Positions 8,839-17,284 of a stretch of 64,000 nucleotides of DNA are shown here, piece after piece. The position numbers were made by a program, and so were the translations under genes. Source of the DNA: Chitinophagales bacterium (GTDB lineage: Bacteria; Bacteroidota; Bacteroidia; Chitinophagales; Chitinophagaceae). A model generated the notes under the pieces. That model saw only the letters and a program-made list of their open reading frames with translations. It made no database searches and was not told where the DNA came from. Each line of letters opens with the position of its first letter. The first letter of the stretch is position 1. The stretch spans positions 310,001 to 374,000 of the forward strand of contig JACJXQ010000008.1 in assembly GCA_020636495.1 (NCBI GenBank). Direction: 5' to 3'.

Positions 8839-10953
8839 TTAGCTGAGCACCTGAAAAGCAATCCAGGCGCAGGTATAGGCCAGACCTAGCATGTAAACGA
8901 ATTGTAAAGAAGGATATTTCCAACTGCGGGTTTCCCGCTTTACTATGGCAAGAGTACTCATGCATTGCATAGCGAATACATAGAATATAAGTAAGGACAC
9001 TCCTGTGCCTATGGTATAAACAGGTGTACCGTCCAGGCGGCGTGCAGCACGCATCTTTTCTCTTACCGTTTCAGAAGTTTCATCGTTGCCAACACTATAT
9101 AGGGTAGCCATAGTGCCGACAAAAACCTCGCGAGCAGCGAAGGATGTGATGATGGCAATACCTATCTTCCAGTCGTAACCCAGTGGACGTATGGCCGGCT
9201 CAATAGCCTTACCCATGATACCCGCAAATGAGTGTTCCAGGCGCTCAGTTGATTCTTCTATTTTCAGTTGCTTCAGATTGTCCGGATGTTGTTCCTTCAA
9301 CACCGCGTACTTTGCCGTTACCTTCTGCATCTGTTTCGGCGGTCCGAACGCTGCAAGTACCCAGAGGATCAGCGATATGACCATGATGACCTTACCTGCA
9401 TCAACCACGAAGATCTTTGCTTTCTCTATCATGGTGGTGATGACATTATTCCAGCGGGGGGCGCGGTATACAGGCAACTCCATCAGGAAGTAACTACGTT
9501 CTGTAGATTTTATCATAAGGCTCATTACCTTAGACACCAACAGTGCCATAACAAAACCCAAGAGGTACAAGCCCATAAGTACAAGCCCCTGCAGGTTGAA
9601 AACAAGGAAGCTCTTATCAGGAATGACCAGGCCTATGAGTATTGTGTATACGGGCAGGCGTGCAGAACAACTCATAAGCGGTGTGACCATAATAGTTATC
9701 AGCCGTTCCTTTCTGTTCTGGATAGTACGGGCTGCCATTACCGCAGGCACTGCACAGGCCATACCACTTATCAATGGCATAACAGAACGTCCGTTGAGGC
9801 CTACGCTACGCATCAGCCTGTCTGACAGGAAGCTGATACGAGCCATATAGCCTGTATCTTCCAGCAGAGTTATCAGCCCGAAGAGTATCATGATCTGCGG
9901 GATGAATATGGCGATACCACCAATGCCTGCCAGCACTCCGTTAACCAAAAGGTCGCGCACAAAACCAGCGGGTATGATACTGTTGAGCATTTTGGCCAGG
10001 TAGCTGAACGCCTGCTCTACCCAATCCATAGGATACTCTGCCAGCCAGAATATACTCTGGAACATGAGGAACAACACAACCAACAATACGAGATTGCCCC
10101 AAACAGGATGCAACAATATCTTGTCCATACGTTCGCTCATCATGCTCTGTTTCAGAGGACTGGTCTCTACTACACACTTCTCCATGATGCTACCTATCTT
10201 ACGATAGCGCACCATTACCTCCTCAGCCTGCACTTTCGCTTTATGAAACCCGTTCTCGTTGGTAAGTGCCAGCAAGCGTATACGCTGTGCAGCGTTCAGG
10301 AACGACAGCTCCATATAGTTGCAGGCCACGTGCATAGCGCTGTAAGTACTCTTCAGGCTACAGAAGTCTTTAACTTCTTCCAGCCATTCACCCGCCTGCT
10401 CTTTTATGTCAATGAACTCCCGGGTCTGTGTACCTATACCTGTATGGTACACATCGGCTATTGTCTTCTTCAGTGCAGATATACCCTTGTTCTTACGCGG
10501 GTTGATCTTCACAACGGGAACACCCATCAACCTTTCCAAACCTTCCACGTCTACCTCGATACCCTTTTTGCGGGCCAGGTCGTTCATGCTGAGACCGATG
10601 ACAACCGGTATACCCAGGTCCATTATCTGCGAGCAGAACAGGAGGTTCCGGCGTAAGTTGGACGCATCGGCTATGGCTACGATCATATCCGGCCTTTCTG
10701 CATGGTTGCGGTCCAGCAGCACCTCGTAGGTTACCTGCTCGTCTGCACTTTTGGGGTAGAGGCTGTATGTGCCCGGCAGATCGAGGATATTGGCCGACAG
10801 TCCCTCTGCAATGCGACTGACGCCGGTCTTCTTATCAACCGTAACACCGGGGAAGTTGCCCACCCGCTGGTTGAGGCCTGTAAGCACATTAAAGAGCGAA
10901 CTCTTTCCGCTGTTGGGATTGCCGACAAGTGCTATGGTAAAAGAAGCCCGCAT
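8839..10953 (-). CDS. feoB: Ferrous iron transport protein B
   Basis: Encodes 704 residues. FeoB imports Fe2+ across the inner membrane. The N-terminal G domain shows G1 GNPNSGKSS (11-19), the G2 region NFPGVTVDKK, and G3 LDLPGTYSL; a helical switch region follows, then the polytopic membrane part with Gate motifs (GYMARISFLSDRLMRSVGLNGRSVMPLISGMACAVPA) and a second Gate block (SCSARLPVYTILIG). Length is normal. No feoA or feoC is adjacent on either side, so feoB stands alone here. A -7 element lies 11 nt upstream of the ATG. A FeoA-like domain is visible only in the DtxR regulator at 26.7 kb. Confidence 0.95.
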   Translation of the reverse strand: MRASFTIALVGNPNSGKSSLFNVLTGLNQRVGNFPGVTVDKKTGVSRIAEGLSANILDLPGTYSLYPKSADEQVTYEVLLDRNHAERPDMIVAIADASNLRRNLLFCSQIMDLGIPVVIGLSMNDLARKKGIEVDVEGLERLMGVPVVKINPRKNKGISALKKTIADVYHTGIGTQTREFIDIKEQAGEWLEEVKDFCSLKSTYSAMHVACNYMELSFLNAAQRIRLLALTNENGFHKAKVQAEEVMVRYRKIGSIMEKCVVETSPLKQSMMSERMDKILLHPVWGNLVLLVVLFLMFQSIFWLAEYPMDWVEQAFSYLAKMLNSIIPAGFVRDLLVNGVLAGIGGIAIFIPQIMILFGLITLLEDTGYMARISFLSDRLMRSVGLNGRSVMPLISGMACAVPAVMAARTIQNRKERLITIMVTPLMSCSARLPVYTILIGLVIPDKSFLVFNLQGLVLMGLYLLGFVMALLVSKVMSLMIKSTERSYFLMELPVYRAPRWNNVITTMIEKAKIFVVDAGKVIMVISLILWVLAAFGPPKQMQKVTAKYAVLKEQHPDNLKQLKIEESTERLEHSFAGIMGKAIEPAIRPLGYDWKIGIAIITSFAAREVFVGTMATLYSVGNDETSETVREKMRAARRLDGTPVYTIGTGVSLLIFYVFAMQCMSTLAIVKRETRSWKYPSLQFVYMLGLAYTCAWIAFQVLS

Positions 10954-10964
10954 GAATAAGAGCG

Positions 10965-10972
10965 CAAATTTA
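10965..10972 (-). promoter_or_regulatory. -7 promoter element of feoB (TAAATTTG)
   Basis: On the minus strand this reads TAAATTTG, an exact TAnnTTTG match, 11 nt before the feoB ATG (10951-10953). No Fur- or DtxR-type palindrome was obvious around it. Confidence 0.55.
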
Positions 10973-11047
10973 CCATTATATAACGGTGTTTGTAGCGCTT
11001 AAGGCTTAAAAACGGATATTATTCCCGAATATGAAAACGGGCAGAGC

Positions 11048-12961
11048 CTACCTGAGCAGGGTCACATTACCTTTTATTACCTGTTGTTGCAGCTTGCCTT
11101 TGGCGCGATACTGCACCATAAATACGTAAGTGCCTACCTCTCCCCAATCATAGTTATACCTGCCATTCCAGCCCCTGGTAACATCATTCGACTCGTACAC
11201 CTTATTACCCCAACTGTTGAATATCTGAATATTGAACTCATCGACCGGGCATTTGAGCAATGGTCTGAAGATATTATTGATCTCATGGCCCGGGGTAAAG
11301 GCATTGGGAAATACGATACAGTCGTTACATGAGGTATGATAGACCCATATTGAGTCGACAAAGCTGCCACAGACATTGGTGATGGCCCTTTTGTAGAGTC
11401 CTTCGCGATCGGGATAAATGCAGCAGACGCTGGCACCGGTATTCCACTTGTAGTCAACGCCTGCTACGTTCTTGCCTATCAGTTCGATGTTGTTCTCGCA
11501 CATGACGGCCTTATCTCCCAATTCTTCATGAGGTGTATAGTCGATGGTGACGTTAACCGGCACTTTAATGCTTTCGCATTTGCCGTAGGTCTGGCTGATA
11601 AAGAGTGCATAGGTACCCGGTTCAAGTGTTACGACAGGGGGTTGGATCTTACTGCCATAGACGCCGCCTGCATGGGTGTACCAGGTGATATCCGTACCCG
11701 ATACGTTGATGACAGGGTCGTCAACAAATTGGCAGATCATAGTGTCGGTAGCGGCGGGTGCGGGTGTCGGGGGCTGGATATACACCTGAACCGAGTCTGT
11801 TTGTGTTCCGCATTTATTGTTTATCGACAGGGAGTATACTCCGGGGCTGTTAACAGTTATGGATGGCGTAGTGGCTCCGGTACTCCATTGATAAGTACTG
11901 TTCGGATAGTTGGCATTAATGGTCACAGGCTGGTTCTCGCAGTTGACCAGTTCTTTGCCCAGGTCAAGGCGGGGGGCGGGTACATATTTTACTTTGTAGG
12001 TATCAATATAAGTGACACATCCCGCCGAGGCTACACACCAGAAAGTGCCCGTGTCTGAAATGTTGATCTTTTCTACCGTTGCACCATTACTCCATTGGTA
12101 GTCGCCCAGTTGGGCATTACTGTTCAGGGTCATGGTAAATACTGTATCAGGCGTACAGGCTATGGAGTCCTGCGAGGTGAACAAGGTATCTACAGTGCTC
12201 ATCTTCTCAACAGATACATCGTCTATGAACAGGTAGCAGCGATAGTTGTCGCGGGGATTGGGCACCTGCGGCTGTACGGGCAGGAAATTGGGCGCGCTGC
12301 CATTGTTAAACCATCCCATAGTCATCCATTCTTCTCCGCCCGTTGCCTTGTATATGGCGTTGATCCTTATCCAGCCCGAGGTATCAGACAGGAACTTGCC
12401 GGGCTGACTGATGACGCTGTTGGACAGTGCCATAGTAAAACCTGTGGATTGCGTGGCCTTGGTGGCAGAGAAGTTGACCCCTATTTTATCGATGCCCACA
12501 TAGTTGTAGGTAGCGGGCGATACGCCATTATTAACATAGAAAGTGACACAGTAGCTGGTGCCGGCCACCATAGGCTGATTGAGTTTGCACTGCACATATT
12601 CTGCAAAAACATTGACCATATTGCCGCCCTGGTTACTGCCCTCCCAGGCTATCATGCCTATGTAGGCATTGCCGGTGCGCGGTAGCTGGTAGCCAAAAGC
12701 ATTGCCGGGTATGGATACATAACTGCTTTGGGTGGCGCAGGTATTAAAATAGTCGGCAGAGCCGGAAGACATGGGGTTGACCCAGCCCTGAACGGTTGGG
12801 AAACTGACATAACCGGGAGAGTATTCGAGCCCTGAAATGTTGTTGGGGCAGGTTTTGTAGGTTTCGAATGATGGATTGGGCACAAGGTTCTGACCTGCAC
12901 AATGAATGTGCATTACTAACGCCAGCAGCAGCGCCGTATGGACAGTGATTTGCTTCATCAT
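11048..12961 (-). CDS. Large secreted T9SS cargo with CHU/gliding-type C-terminal domain
   Basis: I chose the start at 12961 (MMKQITVHTALLLALVMHIH, or the next ATG at 12958), giving about 637 residues. The frame stays open to 13345, but that part is the conserved leader described separately. Order of parts: signal peptide; a region starting LVPNPSFETYKTCPNN (lectin/jelly-roll-like, common in gliding-associated proteins); several Ig/PKD-like modules with QWSNGATV and YQWSTGATTPSITV motifs; and a C-terminal type B T9SS sorting domain (VFPNAFTPGHEINNIF ... FNIQIFNSWGNKVYESND ... GTYVFMVQY). It is probably exported through the outer membrane and surface-attached. Binding target unknown. Confidence 0.85.
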   Translation of the reverse strand: MMKQITVHTALLLALVMHIHCAGQNLVPNPSFETYKTCPNNISGLEYSPGYVSFPTVQGWVNPMSSGSADYFNTCATQSSYVSIPGNAFGYQLPRTGNAYIGMIAWEGSNQGGNMVNVFAEYVQCKLNQPMVAGTSYCVTFYVNNGVSPATYNYVGIDKIGVNFSATKATQSTGFTMALSNSVISQPGKFLSDTSGWIRINAIYKATGGEEWMTMGWFNNGSAPNFLPVQPQVPNPRDNYRCYLFIDDVSVEKMSTVDTLFTSQDSIACTPDTVFTMTLNSNAQLGDYQWSNGATVEKINISDTGTFWCVASAGCVTYIDTYKVKYVPAPRLDLGKELVNCENQPVTINANYPNSTYQWSTGATTPSITVNSPGVYSLSINNKCGTQTDSVQVYIQPPTPAPAATDTMICQFVDDPVINVSGTDITWYTHAGGVYGSKIQPPVVTLEPGTYALFISQTYGKCESIKVPVNVTIDYTPHEELGDKAVMCENNIELIGKNVAGVDYKWNTGASVCCIYPDREGLYKRAITNVCGSFVDSIWVYHTSCNDCIVFPNAFTPGHEINNIFRPLLKCPVDEFNIQIFNSWGNKVYESNDVTRGWNGRYNYDWGEVGTYVFMVQYRAKGKLQQQVIKGNVTLLR

Positions 12962-13283
12962 AACGTCAGGAATCAATAAAGACAGGCACTTTTTTAAAAG
13001 TGTTGGGGAAATGTTAAGGGTTTTTTTAATCCGCGGTTGCAATTTTATGGCAGTTTCATATATATGACGGTTAGTATTTGTGCTTGTACAGTATTCATAT
13101 TTTATTATTAATACATGCATAAGTGTTTGAGCAAAGGGTAATATTTTGTTAAGTAATGCATTTGCGGGTTTAACTGAAAGCAATATCAGGATTTTGTAAC
13201 AGGTTGATAAAGAAGCATTTGCAGCTAAACTGTTAAGTAATGTTAAGTAAAAGGGTAAACGCGCCGTACTTAACAACTCATAA

Positions 13284-13307
13284 AAAAGTCCCGCCGGGGC
13301 GGGACTG
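13284..13307 (-). terminator. Terminator-like hairpin inside leader B
   Basis: GTCCCGCC-CC-GGCGGGAC followed by TTTTTT on the minus strand. It has the form of an intrinsic terminator yet lies between the likely promoter and the T9SS gene, as expected for an attenuator or for the end of a small RNA. Confidence 0.65.
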
Positions 13308-13415
13308 ACTCTGTTTGAATGGCTTTGGTATGGTGGTAGGTACATGGTTTTGTGTTTATTATTATACTATCCCGCTTGGGCGGGACTTCCATAAAAGCAT
13401 TCGCTTTTATTACAG

Positions 13416-13423
13416 CAAATATA
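13416..13423 (-). promoter_or_regulatory. -7 promoter element (TATATTTG) of leader B
   Basis: TATATTTG on the minus strand, in the context ACGTATATTTGCT, which is shared with the leader before manC (60821-60828). Confidence 0.5.
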
Positions 13424-13481
13424 CGTAATAATATACAAAATAGTCATTAAAATTACGCTTTGTGTGAGGTTATCGCCACCT

Positions 13482-13568
13482 CCCGTCATTGCGAGCGAGT
13501 AATGCCAGTGGCATTATGAACGAGGGCAATCTTATCTGCATTCGCAGATACTCGCTCGCAATGACGGG
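13482..13568. repeat. REP-like cloverleaf inverted repeat
   Basis: Two perfect 19 nt arms, CCCGTCATTGCGAGCGAGT (13482-13500) and its reverse complement (13550-13568), enclose two smaller perfect hairpins: AATGCCA/TGGCATT (13501-13515) and ATCTGC/GCAGAT (13534-13549). The whole folds as a cloverleaf. It looks like an intergenic REP or MITE-type element. No transposase gene is nearby. Confidence 0.75.
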
Positions 13569-13602
13569 AGAGGGGGTGTTGTGTGTCCACGTTTGGGCGA
13601 GA

Positions 13603-13646
13603 TCACCACGTCGGTATTGATATTCATAAATACCTCCTCGTGATGA
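13603..13646. repeat. Second imperfect inverted repeat in the same gap
   Basis: TCACCACG (13603) pairs with CGTGATGA (13639) with one mismatch, and GGTATT (13613) pairs exactly with AATACC (13629). It sits 35 nt after the cloverleaf element. GC-rich G-run sequence follows to 13680. The stretch 13431-13720 holds no gene. Confidence 0.5.
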
Positions 13647-13720
13647 CGTACGGGAGGGGTTGTGATGACAGGAGGGGGTTGCGCAAGTCAACCGCACTTG
13701 TCCCGGGTAAATTTTGGTAT

Positions 13721-14101
13721 CTACTTTTTTTTCTTCTTTGCTGCTGCTTTTTCTATGTCTTCCTGTACTCGGTATTTCACTATTTTTTTGATGAGTGTAA
13801 CCGGCAATGGCTTATCCAGCGGGAATTGTATAGCACCTTTGCTGGTATTGTATTGCTCCAGGTCGGCGGCAAAAACAGTCATCGGCGATGCTGTGGGGTA
13901 AAATCCGATATGCGCCTTATTTGCAGCATAATACACCAATACTCCATGCTGCCTGAAAGCAGGCATATTATAGCTGATGACCTCTGCAGCGCCCGGTACG
14001 GCCTGCCTGATGGTAACCCTCATTTTATCCAGCAATAGCTGTATATCTGCGGGAAATGCGGCATGATACTCATCAATGGTTTTGAATTTGACAGTAGCCA
14101 T
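13721..14101 (-). CDS. DUF1801 family protein
   Basis: Encodes 126 residues. I chose the start at 14101 (MATVKFKTIDEYHAAFP); the frame is open further upstream but that part overlaps the FkbM gene. DUF1801 (YdhG-like, iron-chaperone frataxin-like fold) motifs are visible: LLDKMRVTIRQAVPGAAEVISYNMPAF and AHIGFYPT. The C-terminus is a run of Ala and Lys. The biochemical role of the family is not firmly established. It follows the FkbM methyltransferase with a 17 nt gap on the same strand, so the two are probably co-transcribed. Confidence 0.8.
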   Translation of the reverse strand: MATVKFKTIDEYHAAFPADIQLLLDKMRVTIRQAVPGAAEVISYNMPAFRQHGVLVYYAANKAHIGFYPTASPMTVFAADLEQYNTSKGAIQFPLDKPLPVTLIKKIVKYRVQEDIEKAAAKKKKK

Positions 14102-14118
14102 ATGCAAGATGCTTTTAT

Positions 14119-14841
14119 CTATAGAGGATATGCAATGAAATAATAATCCAGCTTTTTGTAATAATGGTCGCAGAAGTCCTTTTCTGTGAATTGTGGTTTG
14201 TTGTTCAGCCACCTGTGCATGGTAGATACCACCAGCCCGCAGGAGGTAAGCAATTCGTATACCTTTTCTGGTGTAGAACCGTAACATTCTGATGCGCCCA
14301 AACCGTGCTCGAATATAATAACAGGCTTAGCGCTGCTGATCGTCTTTTTAGCTCCCTCCAGCACCAGCAGCTCGCCACCTTCAACGTCTATTTTCATGAA
14401 GTTGGGCATATAACCACCAGGCAGCACATTGTCCAGCAGCTCGGTCTTCACCTCTATTTTAGTATCCTCTTCATTATCACGATCGTATTTTCTTTTTACC
14501 AGTCCGCTATATGAGGGGTTGGATATTACATAATTGAAAGACGCTGTACCTGTATTATTGCTCAGGGCGTAATCATATATCTTGCAATTACCCATGCCTT
14601 TATATTTTGTCACCAGGTTTTTATACATGTCCGGTATAGGCTCAAAGGCATAATGAGTGCCGTTGGGGGCATATTTCAGCATGATATCCAATACCTCGCC
14701 CTTGTGCGCACCAATGTCGATACAGGAACTACCGGCACTGCACACCCTGCTGATAACCTTTGTGGTCTGGCTATCATACTTCTGGTTTTGGGTAATGGCA
14801 ACGGGTAATTTCTTTAATACCTTCTTTATCAGTTCTTTCAT
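14119..14841 (-). CDS. FkbM family methyltransferase
   Basis: Encodes 240 residues from the ATG at 14841 (MKELIKKVLKKLPVAI); an ATG 30 nt upstream is also in frame. SAM-binding motif I is CIDIGAHKGEVLDIM, motif II lies around HYAFEPIPDMYKNL, and FMKIDVEGGELLVLEGA is the FkbM hallmark. Enzymes of this family O-methylate sugars or other small molecules and are often found with surface-polysaccharide genes. No glycosyltransferases are adjacent, so the substrate is unknown. Confidence 0.88.
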   Translation of the reverse strand: MKELIKKVLKKLPVAITQNQKYDSQTTKVISRVCSAGSSCIDIGAHKGEVLDIMLKYAPNGTHYAFEPIPDMYKNLVTKYKGMGNCKIYDYALSNNTGTASFNYVISNPSYSGLVKRKYDRDNEEDTKIEVKTELLDNVLPGGYMPNFMKIDVEGGELLVLEGAKKTISSAKPVIIFEHGLGASECYGSTPEKVYELLTSCGLVVSTMHRWLNNKPQFTEKDFCDHYYKKLDYYFIAYPL

Positions 14842-14993
14842 TCCTGTTATATTGGTCCGACAACGGGGCAATAATATTAATCAATAATCCTGCCAGTAAA
14901 GATATTCACTTATGGGTAATAAGGTACCTCGCTTAACACAATCCCTGAAAAGAGCAGAAATTATCTATTTTTAGCATATCAATATTCTCACTG

Positions 14994-15440
14994 ATGACAG
15001 AGGAGCGCATATTGCTGACGAATGGCTACAGGAATTTAAGACATGTACTATATATACCTGTGCTGATATTTGCGATGGATGTAATAAACAGCGGAGGGAA
15101 AAACGCAGGAATGTTGGCGGGACTTATTATCAGTATTGGTTTATACCTGCTGTTGCTCAGGGCAAGAAGATTACGTTTCGACCAACAGAACTTATACGTC
15201 ATTCACGGCCGGGCAGAAAGGACCATCCATTTTTCGGACATAGAAAGCATAAAAAAGAGCAGGTCTAAAATTAATGGCAGGCGCCACTGGATAGTGACCT
15301 ATGATGACGGCACGGGCAAAAAACGCAAATTGCGCTACTTTCCGTGGGACTTTGGTGGTGTGTCTAAAAAACTGAATGCCGCAGTACAGTCGGCTAACCC
15401 TAAAGTGGTGATCTGGGATCACCCTTACTTTCACCAATGA
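14994..15440 (+). CDS. Small membrane protein with a PH-like C-terminal domain
   Basis: Encodes 148 residues. Two hydrophobic helices (about residues 17-31 and 39-56) are followed by a beta-rich soluble part (RRLRFDQQNLYVIHGRAERTIHF ... RRHWIVTYDDGTGKKRKLRYF) that resembles bacterial PH-like membrane proteins. No specific family is recognised and no function can be given. The stop codon (TGA, 15438-15440) directly abuts the stop codon of the convergent lipoprotein gene with no base between them. Confidence 0.65.
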   Translation: MTEERILLTNGYRNLRHVLYIPVLIFAMDVINSGGKNAGMLAGLIISIGLYLLLLRARRLRFDQQNLYVIHGRAERTIHFSDIESIKKSRSKINGRRHWIVTYDDGTGKKRKLRYFPWDFGGVSKKLNAAVQSANPKVVIWDHPYFHQ

Positions 15441-16067
15441 TCAATCTTCTGATACTTTTATATAAGTAATATCCTGTGTGCCACTCATGGTATAATAAGC
15501 ATTTACCTCTTTACCATTGGCTGTCACCATGGCAACATCCACAAAATATCTGAAGGTTACTGCATTGCCGTCTTTAGCTGATACCGTCACTTTGCCGGGC
15601 AGGTCGCCAGGGGTAGGCTCGTTAGCACCGCTTAAAGTACCTGTTATCTTTTTCCAGTCAGGGTCGATCTTTTCAGGTGCATATTGTCCAAACAGCGACT
15701 TACCGTTTACCTGCATGTCTGCCAGGTCGGGTTCGTCATTTACTGTATAGTAAAAGGTGACGTATTTACCTTTCATGTTGTAAACAGCATCGTGGTCTAT
15801 GCCTCCCTGCTCAATATTAAGGTTGAAGCTTGCCTCCATCTGCCGCTCAGGAAATTCCATATCCACAGCAAATATAGGATAACCCATATCCTCTACTTCC
15901 TTCACCATACCATACTCATGTATCTCATCATCATAGGGTTCGCGCTCACCATTGAACTGAGCTTCTTCCACAGCTGCACTGTCTGTTGTTTCTGCCGTAT
16001 TTTTTGTAGCAGAGCCACAGCCAAATAAAAGAACGGAAATAACCAGTAAGTATGATAACTGCTTCAT
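15441..16067 (-). CDS. Lipoprotein of unknown function
   Basis: Encodes 208 residues from the ATG at 16067 (MKQLSYLLVISVLLFGCGSA). The lipobox LLFGC at residues 14-18 marks a lipoprotein. The acidic linker after it (TAETTDSAAVEEAQFNGERE) is followed by a beta-rich domain with VTFYYTVNDEPDLADMQVNG and FRYFVDVAMVTANGKEVNAYY. No family is recognised. The open frame upstream of 16067 is not supported. It is divergent from the methyltransferase at 16170. Confidence 0.7.
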   Translation of the reverse strand: MKQLSYLLVISVLLFGCGSATKNTAETTDSAAVEEAQFNGEREPYDDEIHEYGMVKEVEDMGYPIFAVDMEFPERQMEASFNLNIEQGGIDHDAVYNMKGKYVTFYYTVNDEPDLADMQVNGKSLFGQYAPEKIDPDWKKITGTLSGANEPTPGDLPGKVTVSAKDGNAVTFRYFVDVAMVTANGKEVNAYYTMSGTQDITYIKVSED

Positions 16068-16169
16068 TGTATTTGTATTAGTGTAGTATGAATATACAGT
16101 TTTTGTTTTGTACACCGGGCCATACACTAATGTTAACAGGCTTTTCATAGCTTTACTATTCTTCAGCGT

Positions 16170-16796
16170 ATGAACAAAACAAAAGAAGCAGTAGAGGTAT
16201 TTGACAAACATGCACAGGCATACGCCGACAAGTTCATGGATATAAGCCTGTACCACGATTCGCTGGATGTGTTTTGTGGTTTGCTGAAAGACAATGCTAC
16301 CATACTGGAACTTGCCTGCGGTCCGGGCAACATTACAAAATACATGCTGGATAAAAGACCTGACCTTCAGCTACTGGGTACCGACCTTTCTGCCAATATG
16401 CTGGAACTGGCAAAAACCAATAACCCCGCTGCTGCATTTCAGCTAATGGATTGCAGGGATATAGCAGGCATCGGGCGCAAATACGATGGCATCGTGTGTG
16501 GATTTTGTATGCCTTATTTATCTAAGCAGGAGGCAACTCAATTAATAAAAGATGCAGCGGCCATACTAAATAATAACGGTGCCCTGTACATCAGCACGAT
16601 GGAAGATGATCACAACAAATCAGGTTATGAAACAGGTAGCTCGGGCGATAGCATATATATGTATTACCACGAAGCCGGATACCTGTTACACGCGTTGGCT
16701 GAAAATGGATTTACTGTAATTGACCTGCAACGAAAACAGTATGCTCATAACGATGGTGTAACTGTGACCGACCTGCTGATAACAGCACGCAAGTGA
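16170..16796 (+). CDS. Class I SAM-dependent methyltransferase
   Basis: Encodes 208 residues of the Methyltransf_11/25 type. Motif I ILELACGPGNITKYML, motif II LLGTDLSANMLELAKTNN, then YDGIVCGFCMPYLS (motif III/IV) are visible. It lacks any extra domain, so the substrate cannot be predicted. It is divergent from the lipoprotein and ends 8 nt before the thioredoxin stop. Confidence 0.85.
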   Translation: MNKTKEAVEVFDKHAQAYADKFMDISLYHDSLDVFCGLLKDNATILELACGPGNITKYMLDKRPDLQLLGTDLSANMLELAKTNNPAAAFQLMDCRDIAGIGRKYDGIVCGFCMPYLSKQEATQLIKDAAAILNNNGALYISTMEDDHNKSGYETGSSGDSIYMYYHEAGYLLHALAENGFTVIDLQRKQYAHNDGVTVTDLLITARK

Positions 16797-16804
16797 ACCA
16801 TTAA

Positions 16805-17134
16805 CTATGCGTACACCTCCAGCAACTTACGTACCCTTTGCTGATAGGCCGCTTTTGATGCCACACCTACTACCTTGTCTACCACTTCGCCATTGTAAAT
16901 GAATAACACACAGGGCAGGTTGGTCACACCATATTTTAATGATACCTGCGGGTTCTCATCCGCATTCAGTTTGCCTACGTTTACCTGTCCTTCAAAATCG
17001 GTAGCCAGTGCGTCAATAGAAGGGCCGATGGCAATACACGGTGGGCACCATGTGGCCCAGAAGTCTACTATTGATAGTTTACCGGAGTTCAATACTTCAT
17101 TATCAAAATTCGCGTCTGTAAATACTGCTGACAT
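16805..17134 (-). CDS. Thioredoxin-like protein with WCPPC active site
   Basis: Encodes 109 residues from the ATG at 17134 (MSAVFTDANFDNEVL). A single thioredoxin domain has the active site FWATWCPPC (C30, C33) instead of the usual WCGPC, and NLPCVLFIYNGE at the cis-proline loop, where a Cys follows the Pro in place of the usual Thr. Thioredoxins reduce protein disulfides in the cytoplasm; there is no signal peptide. The two departures hint at a shifted redox potential or a dedicated partner. It is divergent from an HxlR regulator, suggesting redox-linked control. Confidence 0.9.
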   Translation of the reverse strand: MSAVFTDANFDNEVLNSGKLSIVDFWATWCPPCIAIGPSIDALATDFEGQVNVGKLNADENPQVSLKYGVTNLPCVLFIYNGEVVDKVVGVASKAAYQQRVRKLLEVYA

Positions 17135-17216
17135 AGAGCTAAGTTTTTTATGGTTTGTAAAACACAAAACTATCTTTATTGCACCCGTATATACTCCTGT
17201 ATTCCCTTTAAGAAAG

Positions 17217-17236
17217 TAGTTTCCCCGAGGGAACTA
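17217..17236. promoter_or_regulatory. Candidate operator between thioredoxin and HxlR genes
   Basis: TAGTTTCCCCGAGGGAACTA is a near-palindrome: TAGTT(T)CCC and GGGAACTA around CGA. It lies in the 150 bp divergent intergenic region, upstream of both start codons, as expected for an autoregulated HxlR-family site. Binding is inferred only. Confidence 0.4.
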
Positions 17237-17256
17237 ATTACCAACAGTGTTTTTGA

Positions 17257-17264
17257 TAAATTTG
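17257..17264 (+). promoter_or_regulatory. -7 promoter element (TAAATTTG) of the HxlR gene
   Basis: An exact TAnnTTTG match, 20 nt before the ATG at 17285 and 20 nt after the candidate operator. Confidence 0.5.
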
Positions 17265-17284
17265 TAAGGGGCAAACCATTTACT

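Larger units (their letters stand above)
12962..13430 (-). promoter_or_regulatory. Structured leader (copy B) upstream of the T9SS gene
   Basis: Reading on the minus strand: a TATATTTG -7 element (13423-13416); a small hairpin AAAAGC/GCTTTT (about 13407-13392); a TCCCGC/GCGGGA hairpin; a terminator-like hairpin GTCCCGCC/GGCGGGAC with six T (about 13307-13284); and about 150 nt with ACTTAAC/GTTAAGT repeats, then about 200 nt to the ATG. The hairpin and following segment are closely similar to 60891-61060 upstream of manC. The frame through it lacks signs of coding selection, so I treat it as a leader or intergenic element, not as part of the protein. Confidence 0.6.

Noticed and set aside
12962..13345. 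N-terminal extension of the T9SS protein, in frame up to 13345
   Set aside because: It coincides with a DNA element repeated upstream of manC, contains a terminator-like hairpin and several promoter features, and a normal signal peptide starts at 12961.
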